Below, in pieces: positions 46,082 to 56,789 of a stretch of 64,000 bases of DNA (positions are counted from its first letter, which is position 1; every line of letters begins with the position of its first letter). The stretch is from Clitopilus passeckerianus (taxonomy: Eukaryota > Basidiomycota > Agaricomycetes > Agaricales > Entolomataceae). The notes beneath the pieces are model-generated. The model made no database searches, had not been told where the DNA came from, and worked only from the letters and a program-made list of their open reading frames with translations. The translations under genes and the position numbers were made by a program. Location: assembly GCA_944990035.1 (NCBI GenBank), contig CALYLX010000066.1, positions 1,178,001 through 1,242,000 on the forward strand. The letters are read 5' to 3'.

Positions 46082-46929
46082 ATGCCTCCCAAAACCGTGT
46101 TTTCGGACGAGAAAAATCCAAGAGGGATACCCAAGGCACCCTTTATTGTGAGTAGCTAAGCTGAGAAGTGAAGTGTCTGGCTGACGTGCATTGCTACCTA
46201 GGCTGATGTCGAGGAGTATCTTGGTGGCCCAGATGGAGAGGTAGAAGCACCTCTTCGCGCATTTCAGGATGCTATAGCGTACGTCTGGACATATTTTGGC
46301 GAAATAAGCCGTGCTGAAAGAAGGCATGAAAGGGCAGCAAGTACCGGTATATGGACAGCAACTTGAACCAGCGGAGATCAAGTCTAGAAGAGAAGATCCC
46401 AGATATCAAGAAGACACTGGATATGGTCGAATTCTTGCAGTCCAGAAGGGTGAATAAATATTCTAGATGGGCTGTGAACTTATGCTCACTGCTTTGTAGG
46501 AGGGCAAAAGCAAAGCGTCCGATGATGCAGACGATCTAGACGATGACTTGGAGGATGATGAAGCCTCCTCAAAACCTCTCAAAACGACATACGAGCTCAA
46601 CGATACTCTATTCGCAGAGGCAGAGCTAGAAGATACAGATACGGTGTACTTATGGCTTGGCGTACGTTTCTGCCTCTACTACGATCGACTTTCCTCTGAA
46701 TAATCTGTAGGCAAATGTGATGCTGTCGTACAAGATCCCGGAGGCGATAGCACTACTGCGGTCAAAACTTGACGCAGCACAAACAACGCTTGAGAACACG
46801 GTTGAAGATCTCGAGTTTCTGAGGGAGCAGTTGACCGTGATGGAAGTCAATACGGCGAGAGTGTATAATTGGGACGTGAAACGAAGGCGGGTGAAAAGAG
46901 AGGAAGAGCAAGGGAAGCAGAAGAGCTAG
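46082..46929 (+). CDS. PAC10: Prefoldin subunit 3 (VBP1/PAC10/GIM2)
   Basis: Alpha-type subunit of the hexameric prefoldin chaperone that passes unfolded actin and tubulin to the CCT chaperonin. Exons 46082-46147, 46202-46278, 46338-46449, 46500-46661, 46711-46929 join in phase to 211 residues, the family length. N-terminal PRGIPKAPFIADVEEYLGG and then AIAKYRYMDSNLNQRRSSLE with the coiled coil IPDIKKTLDMVEFLQ are typical. The central insertion is acidic. The closing part, YKIPEAIALLRSKLDAAQTT and FLREQLTVMEVNTARVYNWD, is the second coiled coil and is the most diagnostic. Divergent from MRD1 with about 200 bases between start codons, so a shared promoter region is likely. Confidence 0.93.
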
Positions 46930-47046
46930 AATTGGACCTGTTGTTGCACTACTTTCTCAATCCCACTCCTTTTGCTTGCATGGTTAGAGAAGGATCCTTC
47001 CACGAATAATATTGATACGCTTCATTCAAGCTATAATATTGACAAT

Positions 47047-47981
47047 TCACTGAGGAGGTTGGCAGAACTCCGAGATAAGCTCGAAACATCTCTCCCGCTC
47101 CTCGATATGTGGTGTATGGCTCGAGTTCTCGAAAGTAACCCACTTCACCTTCGATATGCGGTCGAAGAAAGGTCGGACGACATAATCCTGAGCAATATCC
47201 TTTCGTCCATTGATCACGAAGGTCGGAACCTTGATTTGGTCCAGCCTCTCAACAATTGTCCAATCTTTGAGGATTCTGCAAAAATCATGAATTAGCAAAT
47301 GCCCATACGAATGCAAGTCACTTCCACTTACGGCGCAGAAGCAACAGTCGGGTCCCCATCCTTCCCAAACACCTGTTCCATCGTATAGGCAAACCACTCT
47401 GGCTGTGGCTTGACCGTGCACCCGTGAACGGCATGGAACTCCTTGAGCGCAGCGAAGAACTTCTCTGGCTCCTTCATCCCACCCGCCAAGCCCTGTTGCA
47501 CATTCGGAGGGAAAGTCACCACCAGCTCGAACTGCGACTTATTCCACAAGTTAGACGCAGCTAGTGAATCCATCAAGATGAGGTGCTTCAACCCCTCAGG
47601 CTGTCGCCGAACGGTGAACTCCGAAGCGAGGATTCCTCCCCAAGAGTGGCCTGCCAGATCGAAGTCGTCTTGGATGCCAAAGTGGTTGACGAGGTTGACG
47701 AGTTCGTCGATGAACAGGTCGACAGTCCAGAATTCAGCTTCTTTCTCTTTTAGGTGCGTTGACTTGCCGTTGCCGATTTGGTCGTATATGATGGTGGGGA
47801 TGTCGTACTTAATGGCTAGGTCTTCGAATGGGGTGAGGTAGTTGTGTACGAGGCCAGGGCCGCCGTGAAGTGCGACTAGAGGTGTACGTTTCTTGGCCTT
47901 GAGGTCGCCGAAGAGCTTGTAGTAAGTCTGGAAGGTTTCACCCTTGTAGGTGAAGTCGATGAGGCCGTCTGTGAAAGCCAT
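47047..47981 (-). CDS. Proline-iminopeptidase-like alpha/beta hydrolase, cytosolic copy
   Basis: Member of the proline iminopeptidase/L-amino-acid amidase branch (peptidase S33) of the alpha/beta hydrolases. Exons 47981-47332 and 47275-47047 (57-base intron, phase 2) give 292 residues. Visible active-site features: the oxyanion loop LVALHGGPGL, the nucleophile elbow AGHSWGG (catalytic Ser), the aspartate in INGRKDIAQDY, and the histidine in FENSSHTPHIEER. No signal peptide from ATG 47981. Two short upstream exon-like segments (48180-48085) read as leader sequence and probably are 5' untranslated or an alternative N-terminus. Paralog with signal sequence at 53528-54537. It could act on small peptides or amides; substrate unknown. 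Confidence 0.88.
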
Positions 47982-48791
47982 TGCGGAGGATGGGGTATGG
48001 CTAGACCTGCGGAAAGTGGGATATGTAGTTCAGCCCCGAATTGACGGCTCGACGGGGCGCCAGCAGCATACCTGGAGATGATACCAGCCTAACTCAATTG
48101 GTCAGTACTAGTCCAACAGTCTCAAGCTAAAGTTGAAAGGAGCTTACCGAAATGGATCTCGTCAACGTTGCCAAGGCTCATGTTTGTGCATTGGAAAGAC
48201 CAATATATATCATGACACTCATGTCATAGTAGCTTACACATTCCCTCAATTGGTTCGATGTTGGAATACAGTTGCGGATGACTGATCGTCCGTATCCCAG
48301 ACGGTCATTCTTCACGTCCAATAACTTCTTGATAGATCAAAGGACTGAACATTCCTATCTTTTGCCCGAGCCCGGGACCGGGGGATGTGGAATAGGCGCT
48401 ATGACTTTCTGGGAAGGACCACGCGCAACTATGGGCGAATTGTGTTTCATCAGAAGAAACCTTCTGATACAGAGGGCGAATGGGCATCACTATGCCCTGC
48501 ACTGGACCATCCAGAGGTGTTACTCGGAGTCTGGGGCGTCAATCACGGAAGCTCTGGCAGTAATGATTCTCCCTCAGAGTCTATCATATATCAGAGTTTA
48601 TGACGGCGACCAAAGAAGCCAGAACCGGGCAAGATTCAAGAAGGTGTGGTCTGACCATAGTTGAGAGCGAAGCGGCCTGACTCGTACACGTGAGGAGATG
48701 GCACTCTGGGTCAGGACCCTGCACCTGTTTGACCAGAACGATCAGGTCTCCAAAATAACTGGGAATTGTGCTTTCTCAATGCTGTAAACCC
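47982..48791. other. Intergenic, upstream of the divergent hydrolase and membrane-protein genes
   Basis: Contains the probable leader of the hydrolase gene (ATG at 48182 with GTAAGC donor) and shadow ORFs at 48272-48664. No product recognised. Confidence 0.45.
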
Positions 48792-49819
48792 ATGCGTGCT
48801 GCAACCAATTCTGATGCCCTGGAGGAGGAGAGGCAACCACTGGTGCTAGATTCAGATGACCACGGCCAAGAATTCGTTTACCCACCGTCAAATGGACGAC
48901 CTAAAGTGACGCCTGGTATGTTTGATTTACTAGCTCGATGTAGCCATATCTTACAAGCTAGAGGTCGCAGCAGGTCATTTCAGGACATCTTGTTCGTGCT
49001 TGCCAGTGTAAGCACTATGCTCACAAGCGTATTGGCTTTCTATGTTTTCGTCAATCGTGACACCTATGGGGCACCTCCGCCTCAAATTCCTCTGCGAAGG
49101 CCGAATCCATACCCTAACCTAGAGAAGGTCCTACAGAAAGCTCCAGATGCTACATTTCCTCCCGTTGTCAACTTTCCAGAAATTGTCCTTCAGATTGACA
49201 CGTCAGATACTTCAAGACGGATCAGGGAAGATGAAAAGGGTAGAATCACCTCGATAGGTGCTGTATATCCCTTTGATCGTCATATTTTCGTTTCTTCGGA
49301 GGTTAGCGATTCAGAGTCCTTAACTTATCTATGACTCCTCTTGCTGATATCTGTTTCCAGGTTTCAACGATCCTTCACTTCCGGCACCTCGATTTTGCTA
49401 TGGAAGACTGCGTACTGCAATATGTTCCTCCTCCCGGCACTGCTGGAGCATCATCTCCACCAATGGTCGACATATGGGTACTTGAACCTTCGTCAGAAAT
49501 TTCTCCCTGGTTCCCTGAGAGCTGGCATTCTGCGCCGAAACGCAATCGACAACTGGGATCGCTTCTCCTTTCTGACTCACCCATGAATAGCACCCACTTC
49601 GAATGCCCCACAAACGAGTTCACCACCCTAGAACTCTCCTGTCCTGCGGGCACTACAGCTTGCTTGGTCGATTTTTGGCAGAGTAAAATGAAAAAGCACC
49701 GATCTGGTTCGTCTCTCCACTTGGGAATATCAATGTGTTTCACGAATTTATTTGAATTCTGTCCAGGAATATTTCTTACGCAACATAGCACGCATACGAA
49801 ATTCCAAGATCCACAATAA
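48792..49819 (+). CDS. Single-pass membrane protein of a mushroom-specific family, full-length copy
   Basis: Exons 48792-49301, 49361-49706 and 49767-49819 join in phase to 302 residues. A basic-acidic N-terminus is followed by one membrane helix (DILFVLASVSTMLTSVLAFY), then a Pro-rich motif PLRRPNPYPNLEKV, an INFP-like segment (VVNFPEIVLQID) and a folded part with STILHFRHLDFAMEDCVLQY. It ends SGIFLTQHS. This architecture, short cytoplasmic tail, helix, RRP..Y.NL motif and an extracellular domain, recurs in many Agaricomycetes but has no known role. A shorter protein with the same helix and motif order lies at 58293-58661, on the other side of the UstYa cluster. Confidence 0.72.
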
Positions 49820-50327
49820 TAATATATCCTTTAGTTGCACCATTGAACAAGAATCAGAGCGGTCGCCCCTATTCTCAAGTTCCGAGTCCCAAATACAAAC
49901 GTGCATCATACATATTCAAGTTCCCTTGTTATCTATGACGAGAGACTATCAGATAGTGGCTAATCCAAGAAATGAATGGACCCTATGAACGCCTCCTCCT
50001 TGATACGCCACCATCGTCCGCTGGTTTGGAGTGGCGGAATCCTTGCGCATGTGCAAAAAGTCAAAATACTTAACTGCATTTTCCATATCCGATTTTCACT
50101 GGGCCCCGAGTTCACCAATTCTGAACCCAGGGTCAGCAGCTGGACAATATCTCCGTCCAGAATTACTGCAAGGGTCTGGGGAGATCCGAGTCAAACAGGA
50201 TTCTTACCATCAACTCGGACGTAGACCCTTGACTCCCAACCGACCTAGACCGTCTTCCCTTGCTTCTTGACGCCCACATCGGCGCTGCAACACCTTCAAA
50301 GATGGAGTTGGACTAAGCACCACGATC
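49820..50327. other. Intergenic, no gene supported
   Basis: A frame continuing past 49819 to 49988 is open but not in phase with the splice junction. No recognised product; presumably 3' flank and promoter. Confidence 0.45.
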
Positions 50328-50951
50328 ATGACGAACGTTTCCATCCCGCTTCCTCTGGCTATTCTTACCGCAGCTGCGCTGGCTTGGACGGCAGCTTTGC
50401 ATGTGGTTGATATCACCATTCTTCTCAGGCCGACAGCAGGTGAGCTGAAGGGTTGATGTCTGGTGGACTCATGATCTCACGTCCTACCGGTCGCAGGGAA
50501 ACACGTGAACCTCGCCCATCCCCAATTCCCCAGCCCGATCCAGGCTGCCCTCCTCAATGTCACCAACGCTCGACGCTTCTGGCTGCACTCAAACGACTCA
50601 GACTGGGACTCACTGCTTCCTCCGGGTGACGGCTTCATTTACCACCCACAACATGAAGCCCACTTTCTTGTCTCGCACTACCACCAACTGCACTGCCTGT
50701 GGTCCCTGCGCGAGTACACTCTGCTCTTACCGAACCTCACCAAGTCGGACTACGGTCACGTAGACCACTGTATAATATATTTGCGGCAGATGCTAATGTG
50801 TAACCTGGATCTGACGATGGAACCGCCGGAATACGTCGCTAATGGTACGCGCGTAGTGACGGGTATTGGAGTCGAGCACCAGTGCAGGGACTGGGCGCAG
50901 CTTTGGGACTACATGGAGCATAATTACGACGAGTGGAAGGATACATACTAG
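50328..50951 (+). CDS. UstYa-family (DUF3328) protein 1
   Basis: UstYa-family proteins are membrane-anchored, histidine-rich putative oxidases that cyclise or oxidise ribosomal peptides such as ustiloxin, asperipin and cyclochlorotine. Exons 50328-50439 and 50497-50951 (phase 1) give 188 residues. A single N-terminal helix (LPLAILTAAALAWTAAL) anchors it. The family motifs are complete: SHYHQLHCLWSLR (HxxHC) and YGHVDHCIIYLRQMLMCNLD (second HxxHC), then HQCRDW near the end. Asn-linked sites (NDSDWD, NVTNAR) suggest a lumenal catalytic part. Same strand as UstYa 2, 544 bases upstream. Confidence 0.88.
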
Positions 50952-51494
50952 CTAGATCTCCTGTGTGGTTTCCGTTGTCCATAATAGATTGATGAATGTC
51001 GGGTTATGGTTCTACACCCCTATCGTGCAATTTCGCAAGTCATCATGCGTAGCAATCCCTCTGGTCATGATGGAAGCGAAAATGCCTCGTGTCAAAGTGA
51101 ATATCTGGAGGAGCAAGGGTGAGCCGCTTAAATGAGGGGACATCTATTCTGCAAATGAACTACGAAGCTTATCAGTGAGGTAACAACTCGACATTCAGGG
51201 TGCGGCCAACCTGGTTCAGTTCGACTCAATCTCCCTCGAGAAAGGGGATGCACGGAGCTAATCAGCGCCTCTGATGACGATCTTTCTGCTCTGGGTTCAA
51301 CATCCTCCAACCCTCCATGGCACCTCATCGCGTGGCTGAGGCTGCATAAGGTGATCAGTCCTTCATGGGGTTGTAACTAAAAAAGGCGAGAACCATGCCT
51401 ATTTCTTCCCCATTCGTCGAGACCGAAGTGGGGGTATTGAATCTTCAGCCTGCGAGGGTCCTGATGAATTGCGGATGCCGGGTTTACTTGTACC
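50952..51494. other. Intergenic between UstYa 1 and UstYa 2
   Basis: Contains minus-strand shadow ORFs only. Contains no repeat-type peptide precursor that I could see. Confidence 0.5.
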
Positions 51495-52115
51495 ATGAGA
51501 TACGTCGAGATACCACTTTCGCTCGCGGTATGCTGTCTGGCTGCAATTGCATCCTCTGTGTGTAGCCATACCTTGGGGTGGCTCGCGGCATCGCATCGGA
51601 GCTCCGACGTCGTATGTGAGTACGTTAGACGCGTATTGACTTTCGCAGCAGGCTTACCTCAGGTTTCAACAGCAAACTTCCCAGTACCTATTCGCCAAGC
51701 TTCCTTAAACGTTACAAAATCCTCACGACTGGGCTTTTTCGCAAACGACAGCGACTGGGATTCCATATTCCCCGCCGCCGGTGACGGCTTTTTCCATTCA
51801 CCCGCGTCGGACGAGTACTACTTCATTGCGCACTATCACCAGCTTGAGTGCCTTAGGAATATCCGAAACTCCCTCCGACAAAAGGATGCGCCCTCCCAGC
51901 GTCACCTGGACTTCTGTTTTAGCTATCTGAGGCAGACACTGCTGTGCAACCTCGACTTGACGCTGGAGCCCGCCAGCCATAAGCAGATCAGCCAGCAGGG
52001 CCACATCGTGAAGGCAGTGACGGGGTTCGGTATCACTCACCAGTGTAAGGATTGGTCTCAACTGGGGGAGTATCTAGAAGAAGCCTACCAGGACTGGCCT
52101 GGAAAGGAGTCGTAA
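51495..52115 (+). CDS. UstYa-family (DUF3328) protein 2, motif-degenerate
   Basis: An open frame of 206 residues from ATG 51495. A hydrophobic N-terminus (PLSLAVCCLAAIASSV) is followed by the family body: NDSDWDSIFPAAGDGFF, then AHYHQLECLRNIR and RHLDFCFSYLRQTLLCNLD, THQCKDW and WPGKES at the end. In both HxxHC motifs the second histidine is replaced (HQLEC and HLDFC), unlike UstYa 1, 3 and 4. A GTATGT donor at about 51614 matches the intron position of UstYa 1, but the acceptor lies out of phase, so I kept a single exon. It could be a non-catalytic partner; UstYa and UstYb act as pairs in known pathways. Confidence 0.8.
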   Translation: MRYVEIPLSLAVCCLAAIASSVCSHTLGWLAASHRSSDVVCEYVRRVLTFAAGLPQVSTANFPVPIRQASLNVTKSSRLGFFANDSDWDSIFPAAGDGFFHSPASDEYYFIAHYHQLECLRNIRNSLRQKDAPSQRHLDFCFSYLRQTLLCNLDLTLEPASHKQISQQGHIVKAVTGFGITHQCKDWSQLGEYLEEAYQDWPGKES

Positions 52116-52335
52116 TAAATGTTGGGGGCATTTTTAGAGCATTATGTTTCGCAGCCATCTTCCCTGTAGTATATTTCGCGCTGTTGGGTAAATCTCAAGA
52201 AGTTGTACGCCTTCAGGGAGTCGGAACAGGAGGACAGATGAATTGAGTTTCGTGCAATCGTAATATACAATGAGGCAGGTCTATAGCATTATCGAATGTG
52301 ATGGTAAAGGAGGAGATAATGGAAGCGTGACATGG

Positions 52336-53049
52336 TCACCCAGCGATAGCGTTGATTTCTGTTGTGGCAAACCCACTGGTCTCTTCCTTCCAATTTTCGT
52401 AGTTCCCTTCTACAAACTCGCGTATTTGAGTCCAATCTCTACATTGATGAGTAACCCCCGCGCCATAGGCTGCCTTGGTCTTCCGTCCGTCCGTGTTGAG
52501 AGCGGTAAAGGCGGGCTCGAGGGTCGTGTCCCCATTGCAAAGGACCATTTGACGAAGGTATGTCAAGCAGTGAATCACATGAACCTCGTCGTGCGCTGCC
52601 TTGGTGGCGCCCCGATGACCATTGAACATCTTGCGGAAGCTGTTTAGACAATGCAGCTGGTGATACATTGACAGGGCATAGAACTCTCCGTCGTCTCCTC
52701 CTTTCACGAATCCGAGACCGCGAGGAAATATGGATGCCCAGTCGTTGGTCGCATTCATCCCATATCGGTCTGAGTCGACCACCTCTAATGCTACTCGCCG
52801 CACGTCAATGGGAAGTTGATTCGGCGTCTTCTCGGCCCAAGTAAAATTTTGTGCTAGAATTTTCCTGTTTAATAGGGCCTTGTGTAGGTATTTGCGAGGC
52901 TTACTTGGGATCGTGCCTGCTCTCAGGCTCTCGAAGCGTATCCAAGTCTCTGTGAAGTTGAATAGCAGTGATAGAACCAGGACGGCAAGCCCTGTATACA
53001 CGACACTAGCAGGTAGGATGTAGGCGTTGTCGCTTCGACGACTGTACAT
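52336..53049 (-). CDS. UstYa-family (DUF3328) protein 3
   Basis: Single exon from ATG 53049, 237 residues. N-terminal membrane helix VYTGLAVLVLSLLFNF. The body keeps NDWASIFPRGLGFV, then SMYHQLHCLNSFR (HxxHC) and HVIHCLTYLRQMVLCNGD (second HxxHC), and THQCRDW, so all putative metal-binding histidines are present. The linker between helix and motifs is longer than in the other copies (LRAGTIPSKPRKYLHKALLN) and contains a sequence resembling an intron, GTAAGC to AACAG of 40 bases, but removing it breaks the frame. Transcribed opposite to UstYa 2, converging on it. Confidence 0.85.
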   Translation of the reverse strand: MYSRRSDNAYILPASVVYTGLAVLVLSLLFNFTETWIRFESLRAGTIPSKPRKYLHKALLNRKILAQNFTWAEKTPNQLPIDVRRVALEVVDSDRYGMNATNDWASIFPRGLGFVKGGDDGEFYALSMYHQLHCLNSFRKMFNGHRGATKAAHDEVHVIHCLTYLRQMVLCNGDTTLEPAFTALNTDGRKTKAAYGAGVTHQCRDWTQIREFVEGNYENWKEETSGFATTEINAIAG

Positions 53050-53527
53050 GACGATGGTGTTCAATGAAAGGGTGAGTGTGATCTTCCTGCCCCTGATAGT
53101 AGCACTTCAATCGAGAGGGCTGATTGGTCTTCAGGTTCGCTCTCATGTGGCCACAAATGCATGTAGCAACTATACGAAAACGCCGGATCTTTGGCGTGAG
53201 TCGCCGAACGGGTGTGTCCGTGGAGACGAGTATGGACTGCTTCAACATTCAGATGGAACGTTCTTCAACGCTCACCGCTTAGGAGCTTTCGATCAATTCC
53301 CCACAGAGCGTAAAGAACCGTTGGCATAGATCTTCTCCTTTTGCTTCTGTTGACAGCCTATCCCAATTGGCTGCGTTCTTGATCTCGATCGGGAAGGATG
53401 TTGTGCCTCGGACTTGTCAGTGGGTAATGCCGTCATGCTTGGTGCGAAATTCGGTGAATAATCAGATGGCTGTATAGTTCTCGTATGATAAATAAATCTC
53501 TAGATTGCCTCGCCCTCGTTCCTCACA
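53050..53527. other. Intergenic, no gene supported
   Basis: Upstream region of UstYa 3 and 3' flank of the secreted hydrolase. No ORF with repeated core peptides or Lys-Arg sites was found. Confidence 0.5.
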
Positions 53528-54537
53528 TTACGCTGATAGGAACTTGTCCAAGACTTCGAAGTACTTGGTTCGTTCCTCCCAGAATGGAGTATGACTTGAT
53601 TTCTGGAACTTGACCCACTTGGCTTTCGAAATCTTCTCAACAAATGGTGCCACAACGAAGTCTTGAACAATGTCCTTTTTGCCGTTAATGACCAGCGTTG
53701 GGACGTGAACTGCGCTGAGGCGATCAACGATGGTCCAATCTTGGAGGATCCTAAACAGGAGTTCGAATTAGCCGGAGAACTTGTCAGGAATCGACACCTC
53801 ATTACTCACGGAGCACTGGCGACGGTGACATCACCATGGGGTCCAAAGACTGTGCTCAGCGTAAAATTGTATTCAGCTGGCACAGGTCTCAGGGTCATCG
53901 CGTGCACTCCGTAGTAAACGGTCAGCGCATTGTAGAATGCCGTGGGATTGGTCATCCCACCGATGAACCCTTCCTGCACGTCTTTTGGGAAGGTCTTCAA
54001 GAGTTGAAGGTGGGATTCCGACTGAAGAGCTGCGGAAGCGGGAGCGTCCGAAAGCACGAGGTGCTTCAAACCAGTGGGCCGTTTGCGAACTTCGAATTCC
54101 GAAGCGAGAATGCCACCCCAAGAATGGCCCACGAGATCGAATGACCGCTCGATGGAAAGGTGTGAGAGAAGATTTTGGAGTTCGTCGTTAAAGAGGTCGA
54201 ATGTCCAGAATGATTGCGGCTTATCATCCAGGTGAGTAGAACGTGCGTTTCCCAGCTGATCATAGAGGACAACTGGACGGTTGTACTTTGTTGCCAGGTC
54301 CTCAAACGGGGCCAAATAGTCGTGAGATAGGCCTGGTCCCCCATGTAGTACAACAACGGGAGTAGAGGGAGATTTCAGGTTCCCAATAACCTTGTAGTAG
54401 GTATTGTATGTTTCTCCCTGATAGGGGAAGGGAGCAAACCCTTCTGCGATAGACTCTGTGCGTGAGCTAAATGGCGAAGCTACTACCAAGAGTGCGGTCG
54501 CAGAGACGATCAACTGAAGGCGACTGAAGGCAAGCAT
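53528..54537 (-). CDS. Proline-iminopeptidase-like alpha/beta hydrolase, secreted or lumenal copy
   Basis: Exons 54537-53810 and 53750-53528 join in phase 2, at exactly the intron position of the paralog at 47047-47981, giving 316 residues. Unlike that copy it begins with a signal-like segment (LQLIVSATALLVVASPFSS), so it probably enters the secretory pathway. Active-site motifs are complete: VVLHGGPGLSHDY, VGHSWGG with catalytic Ser, INGKKDIVQDFV with Asp, and QKSSHTPFWEER with His. ATG 54537 is chosen because upstream in-frame residues would bury the signal. Being in the middle of the UstYa genes and in the same compartment, it is a candidate peptide-trimming enzyme; that link is inference. 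Confidence 0.86.
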
Positions 54538-54927
54538 GACGGCGTCTAGAGTATCACATCTTCTTTCTTTACCTTTTAACGGGGAGAATCCCTTCAACCA
54601 CTCGAACCGAACCACGAGGAAGAGGAGATGAGCTGACGAAAGTTTCAATTGCACCAGCGATCCGTGAGCTTGTGACAGTTCGTCGACGGTCCATTCCATC
54701 CGGAGACATCATAGAAACGTGGGTAAAATTTCCGCATTTGGGATTCAAGGTTTCACGTTCGGTCTGCGCCGTATCTCGGCAAGGGCTCGACAACTCTTGA
54801 CTATATTGTATACCTGGGGTTCCGTCTGTATCGAATGCAGCTGCAAAAATAATACAGGTAGGGATACGATAGCAACGAACAGACCAGGATCCCGTTGCAC
54901 TGGTCTCTCGTACGAATCGGTTCGAGC

Positions 54928-55561
54928 ATGGGTCAACGTCCCCTCACCTCCTGTGTCCTGCTTGGAATCAGTTTTCTGAGCTTGCTGTACATTGTCTGGG
55001 CTCTCAGGGAAAAGAGAACCTACTGTTCGTGTCTCTTTGAATGATTCCTGATACTTTGTCTCATGATTTTGAACTATGATAGCATATCGGGGGCATGACT
55101 TTCCTTCAACGCTCCCCATCCCGCACAAAGAGCTGCCAGATGTTTTCATGAGTGCAGAAGAAACCGTCCATTATCCCCTACTCGGCCAGAGCTCTGATGA
55201 CGAATGGTTCTCCTTAACAAGTTCTGATTTCGGCTATGTCAGGCTCGGGCCGGAAAATAGGCTCTTCATGGTCTCGATGTTCCACCAGATGCATTGCTTG
55301 CGAGTGCTGAACATTGCATTCGGTAAAGCGCGTATAGCCAATCCAGGACACATTCAACACTGCCTAAACTATCTCAGACAATCTGCTCTCTGCTCGGCGG
55401 ATCTTACGTTGGAGCCGGGAAATTTCGAAGAAAGAAACTTCGAGACAGATAGGACGGCGGGCGGTTATGTCTGCAAGGATTGGGAGAAGGTCTATCAGGT
55501 GATGGATGGATACAGAATTCAATGGGAGAACAACTCGCATAAAGCAGATGCACTAGGATAG
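54928..55561 (+). CDS. UstYa-family (DUF3328) protein 4
   Basis: Exon 1 (54928-55024) supplies a short N-terminus and the membrane helix CVLLGISFLSLLYIVWAL. After a 58-base GTTCGT..TAG intron, exon 2 (55083-55561) restores phase 1 and codes YRGHDFPSTLPIPHKELPDV, VMFHQ-type motif VSMFHQMHCLRVL (HxxHC), HIQHCLNYLRQSALCSAD (second HxxHC) and YVCKDWEKVY. Total 191 residues. The body differs from proteins 1-3: it has the YRG..FP..LP and HYPL segments of the subgroup closest to ascomycete UstYa. All histidines are intact. Divergent from the secreted hydrolase at 53528-54537. Confidence 0.85.
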
Positions 55562-55671
55562 ACCTCGTGGATTGTCATCTTTGAATACGAGGCATGACCA
55601 TATCGGTCGAGAAGTAACTAAAAGTACACTCAACGTAATCGCAACATGGCGCCAACACTACATGACATTCA

Positions 55672-56364
55672 CTAGACCCCATTGAATAACATCCAATTCT
55701 TCTCCGCTTCCTCGTATACAGCACTCCAATCTTTGCATTCGTGGGCGACCTCCCATGTCGTCAAATGATTGCCACGATCGGAACGAATAGACTCCAACGT
55801 CAGATCGGAATCGCATAGAACCATTTGGCGTAGATAGTTCATGCAGTGGTGAACCAACGTGGGCTGGGATATCTTGGCTTCAGGAGAATCGTCAGTGTAG
55901 AATTCAGCAAGGTTCTTGCGGATGATATTTAGACATCTGAGCCGATGGAACATCCCTACAGTGTAGGCATGCCTATTTGGCCCAAGGTAGACGACGGCTC
56001 CGCCCGCGGGGAGAGTCGCGTTCCATTCCATGTCACCGAGGGATGTTCCAAAATCCAAGTGGTGCGTGTTCTCCAGGGGCAGGTGGACAGATTCCAGAGG
56101 TGGAATACGCCATTTCTTGGCCAGAGGATGACTTGTGACTTGAATCCAATGTTCAATCCTCCGACAGCGGAATACCAGCCGATTGTACTCACCCACAACA
56201 TCATCGAGTGATTCCGAAGAGCCAAGTCTGAAATTTTCTCTGTCAGCGAGGACATTCCGTTGCGTCATCTGACTCCGAAAGACGATCGTAGAAAGTGAGA
56301 CGAGCAGCAGAGTTACGACCAGGAGAAATGTGCGTTCAGAACGTAGTTTTGGGATGGTCAACAT
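55672..56364 (-). CDS. UstYa-family (DUF3328) protein 5, motif-degenerate
   Basis: From ATG 56364 an open frame of 230 residues; a canonical GTGAGT..CAAG intron of 54 bases, in frame, probably removes 18 of them. Helix TFLLVVTLLLVSLSTIVF. The body contains GDMEWNATLPAGGAVVYLGP, then GMFHRLRCLNIIRK in place of HxxHC (second His is Arg) and LVHHCMNYLRQMVLCDSD where the first His of the second motif is Leu, then AHECKDWSAVYEEAEKNW. The fold is retained but two of the four motif histidines are lost, so direct catalysis is doubtful. It converges with UstYa 4 with about 110 bases between. Confidence 0.8.
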   Translation of the reverse strand: MLTIPKLRSERTFLLVVTLLLVSLSTIVFRSQMTQRNVLADRENFRLGSSESLDDVVGEYNRLVFRCRRIEHWIQVTSHPLAKKWRIPPLESVHLPLENTHHLDFGTSLGDMEWNATLPAGGAVVYLGPNRHAYTVGMFHRLRCLNIIRKNLAEFYTDDSPEAKISQPTLVHHCMNYLRQMVLCDSDLTLESIRSDRGNHLTTWEVAHECKDWSAVYEEAEKNWMLFNGV

Positions 56365-56789
56365 AATCGAACGATCGTATCATGAGTAGAACGAGGTGAG
56401 TACTGAGCTACATCGACTGGTAGACGTGGACCTTCGTCATGACGGTATGGAACCAGGTATTGCTGAGCAAGGCACACGGCGATATACTGGAGATTCCAGA
56501 AATGATGCTAATTATACATGTTTGTACGATTCCGTTAAACGACTCTAAAGAACAGCTGCCGTAGCAATATCCCCATCTATGAATGAGGAATCCCTCGAAG
56601 AATAATGTTGGTCATAATATACAGCATTTTGTCCGTGTAGATCCAGCTCTGCACAGTTGCTGCACAGGATCGAGTTGTCACGTTTCATGGTACAGTGTTA
56701 GGGACGGCACCTCTCAACACCCATAGAACTGGTCGACCCTGAGAGACGTTCTCAGTACCATTCCGGCACAATCCAAGCTGAGAAACATA
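56365..56789. other. Intergenic, no gene supported
   Basis: No open frame of interest on either strand beyond the degraded UstYa continuation described next. Confidence 0.45.

Noticed and set aside
54745..55149. Minus-strand ORF of 134 residues overlapping UstYa 4
   Set aside because: Shadow of the plus-strand exons 54928-55024 and 55083-55561, which splice in phase and carry clear family motifs.
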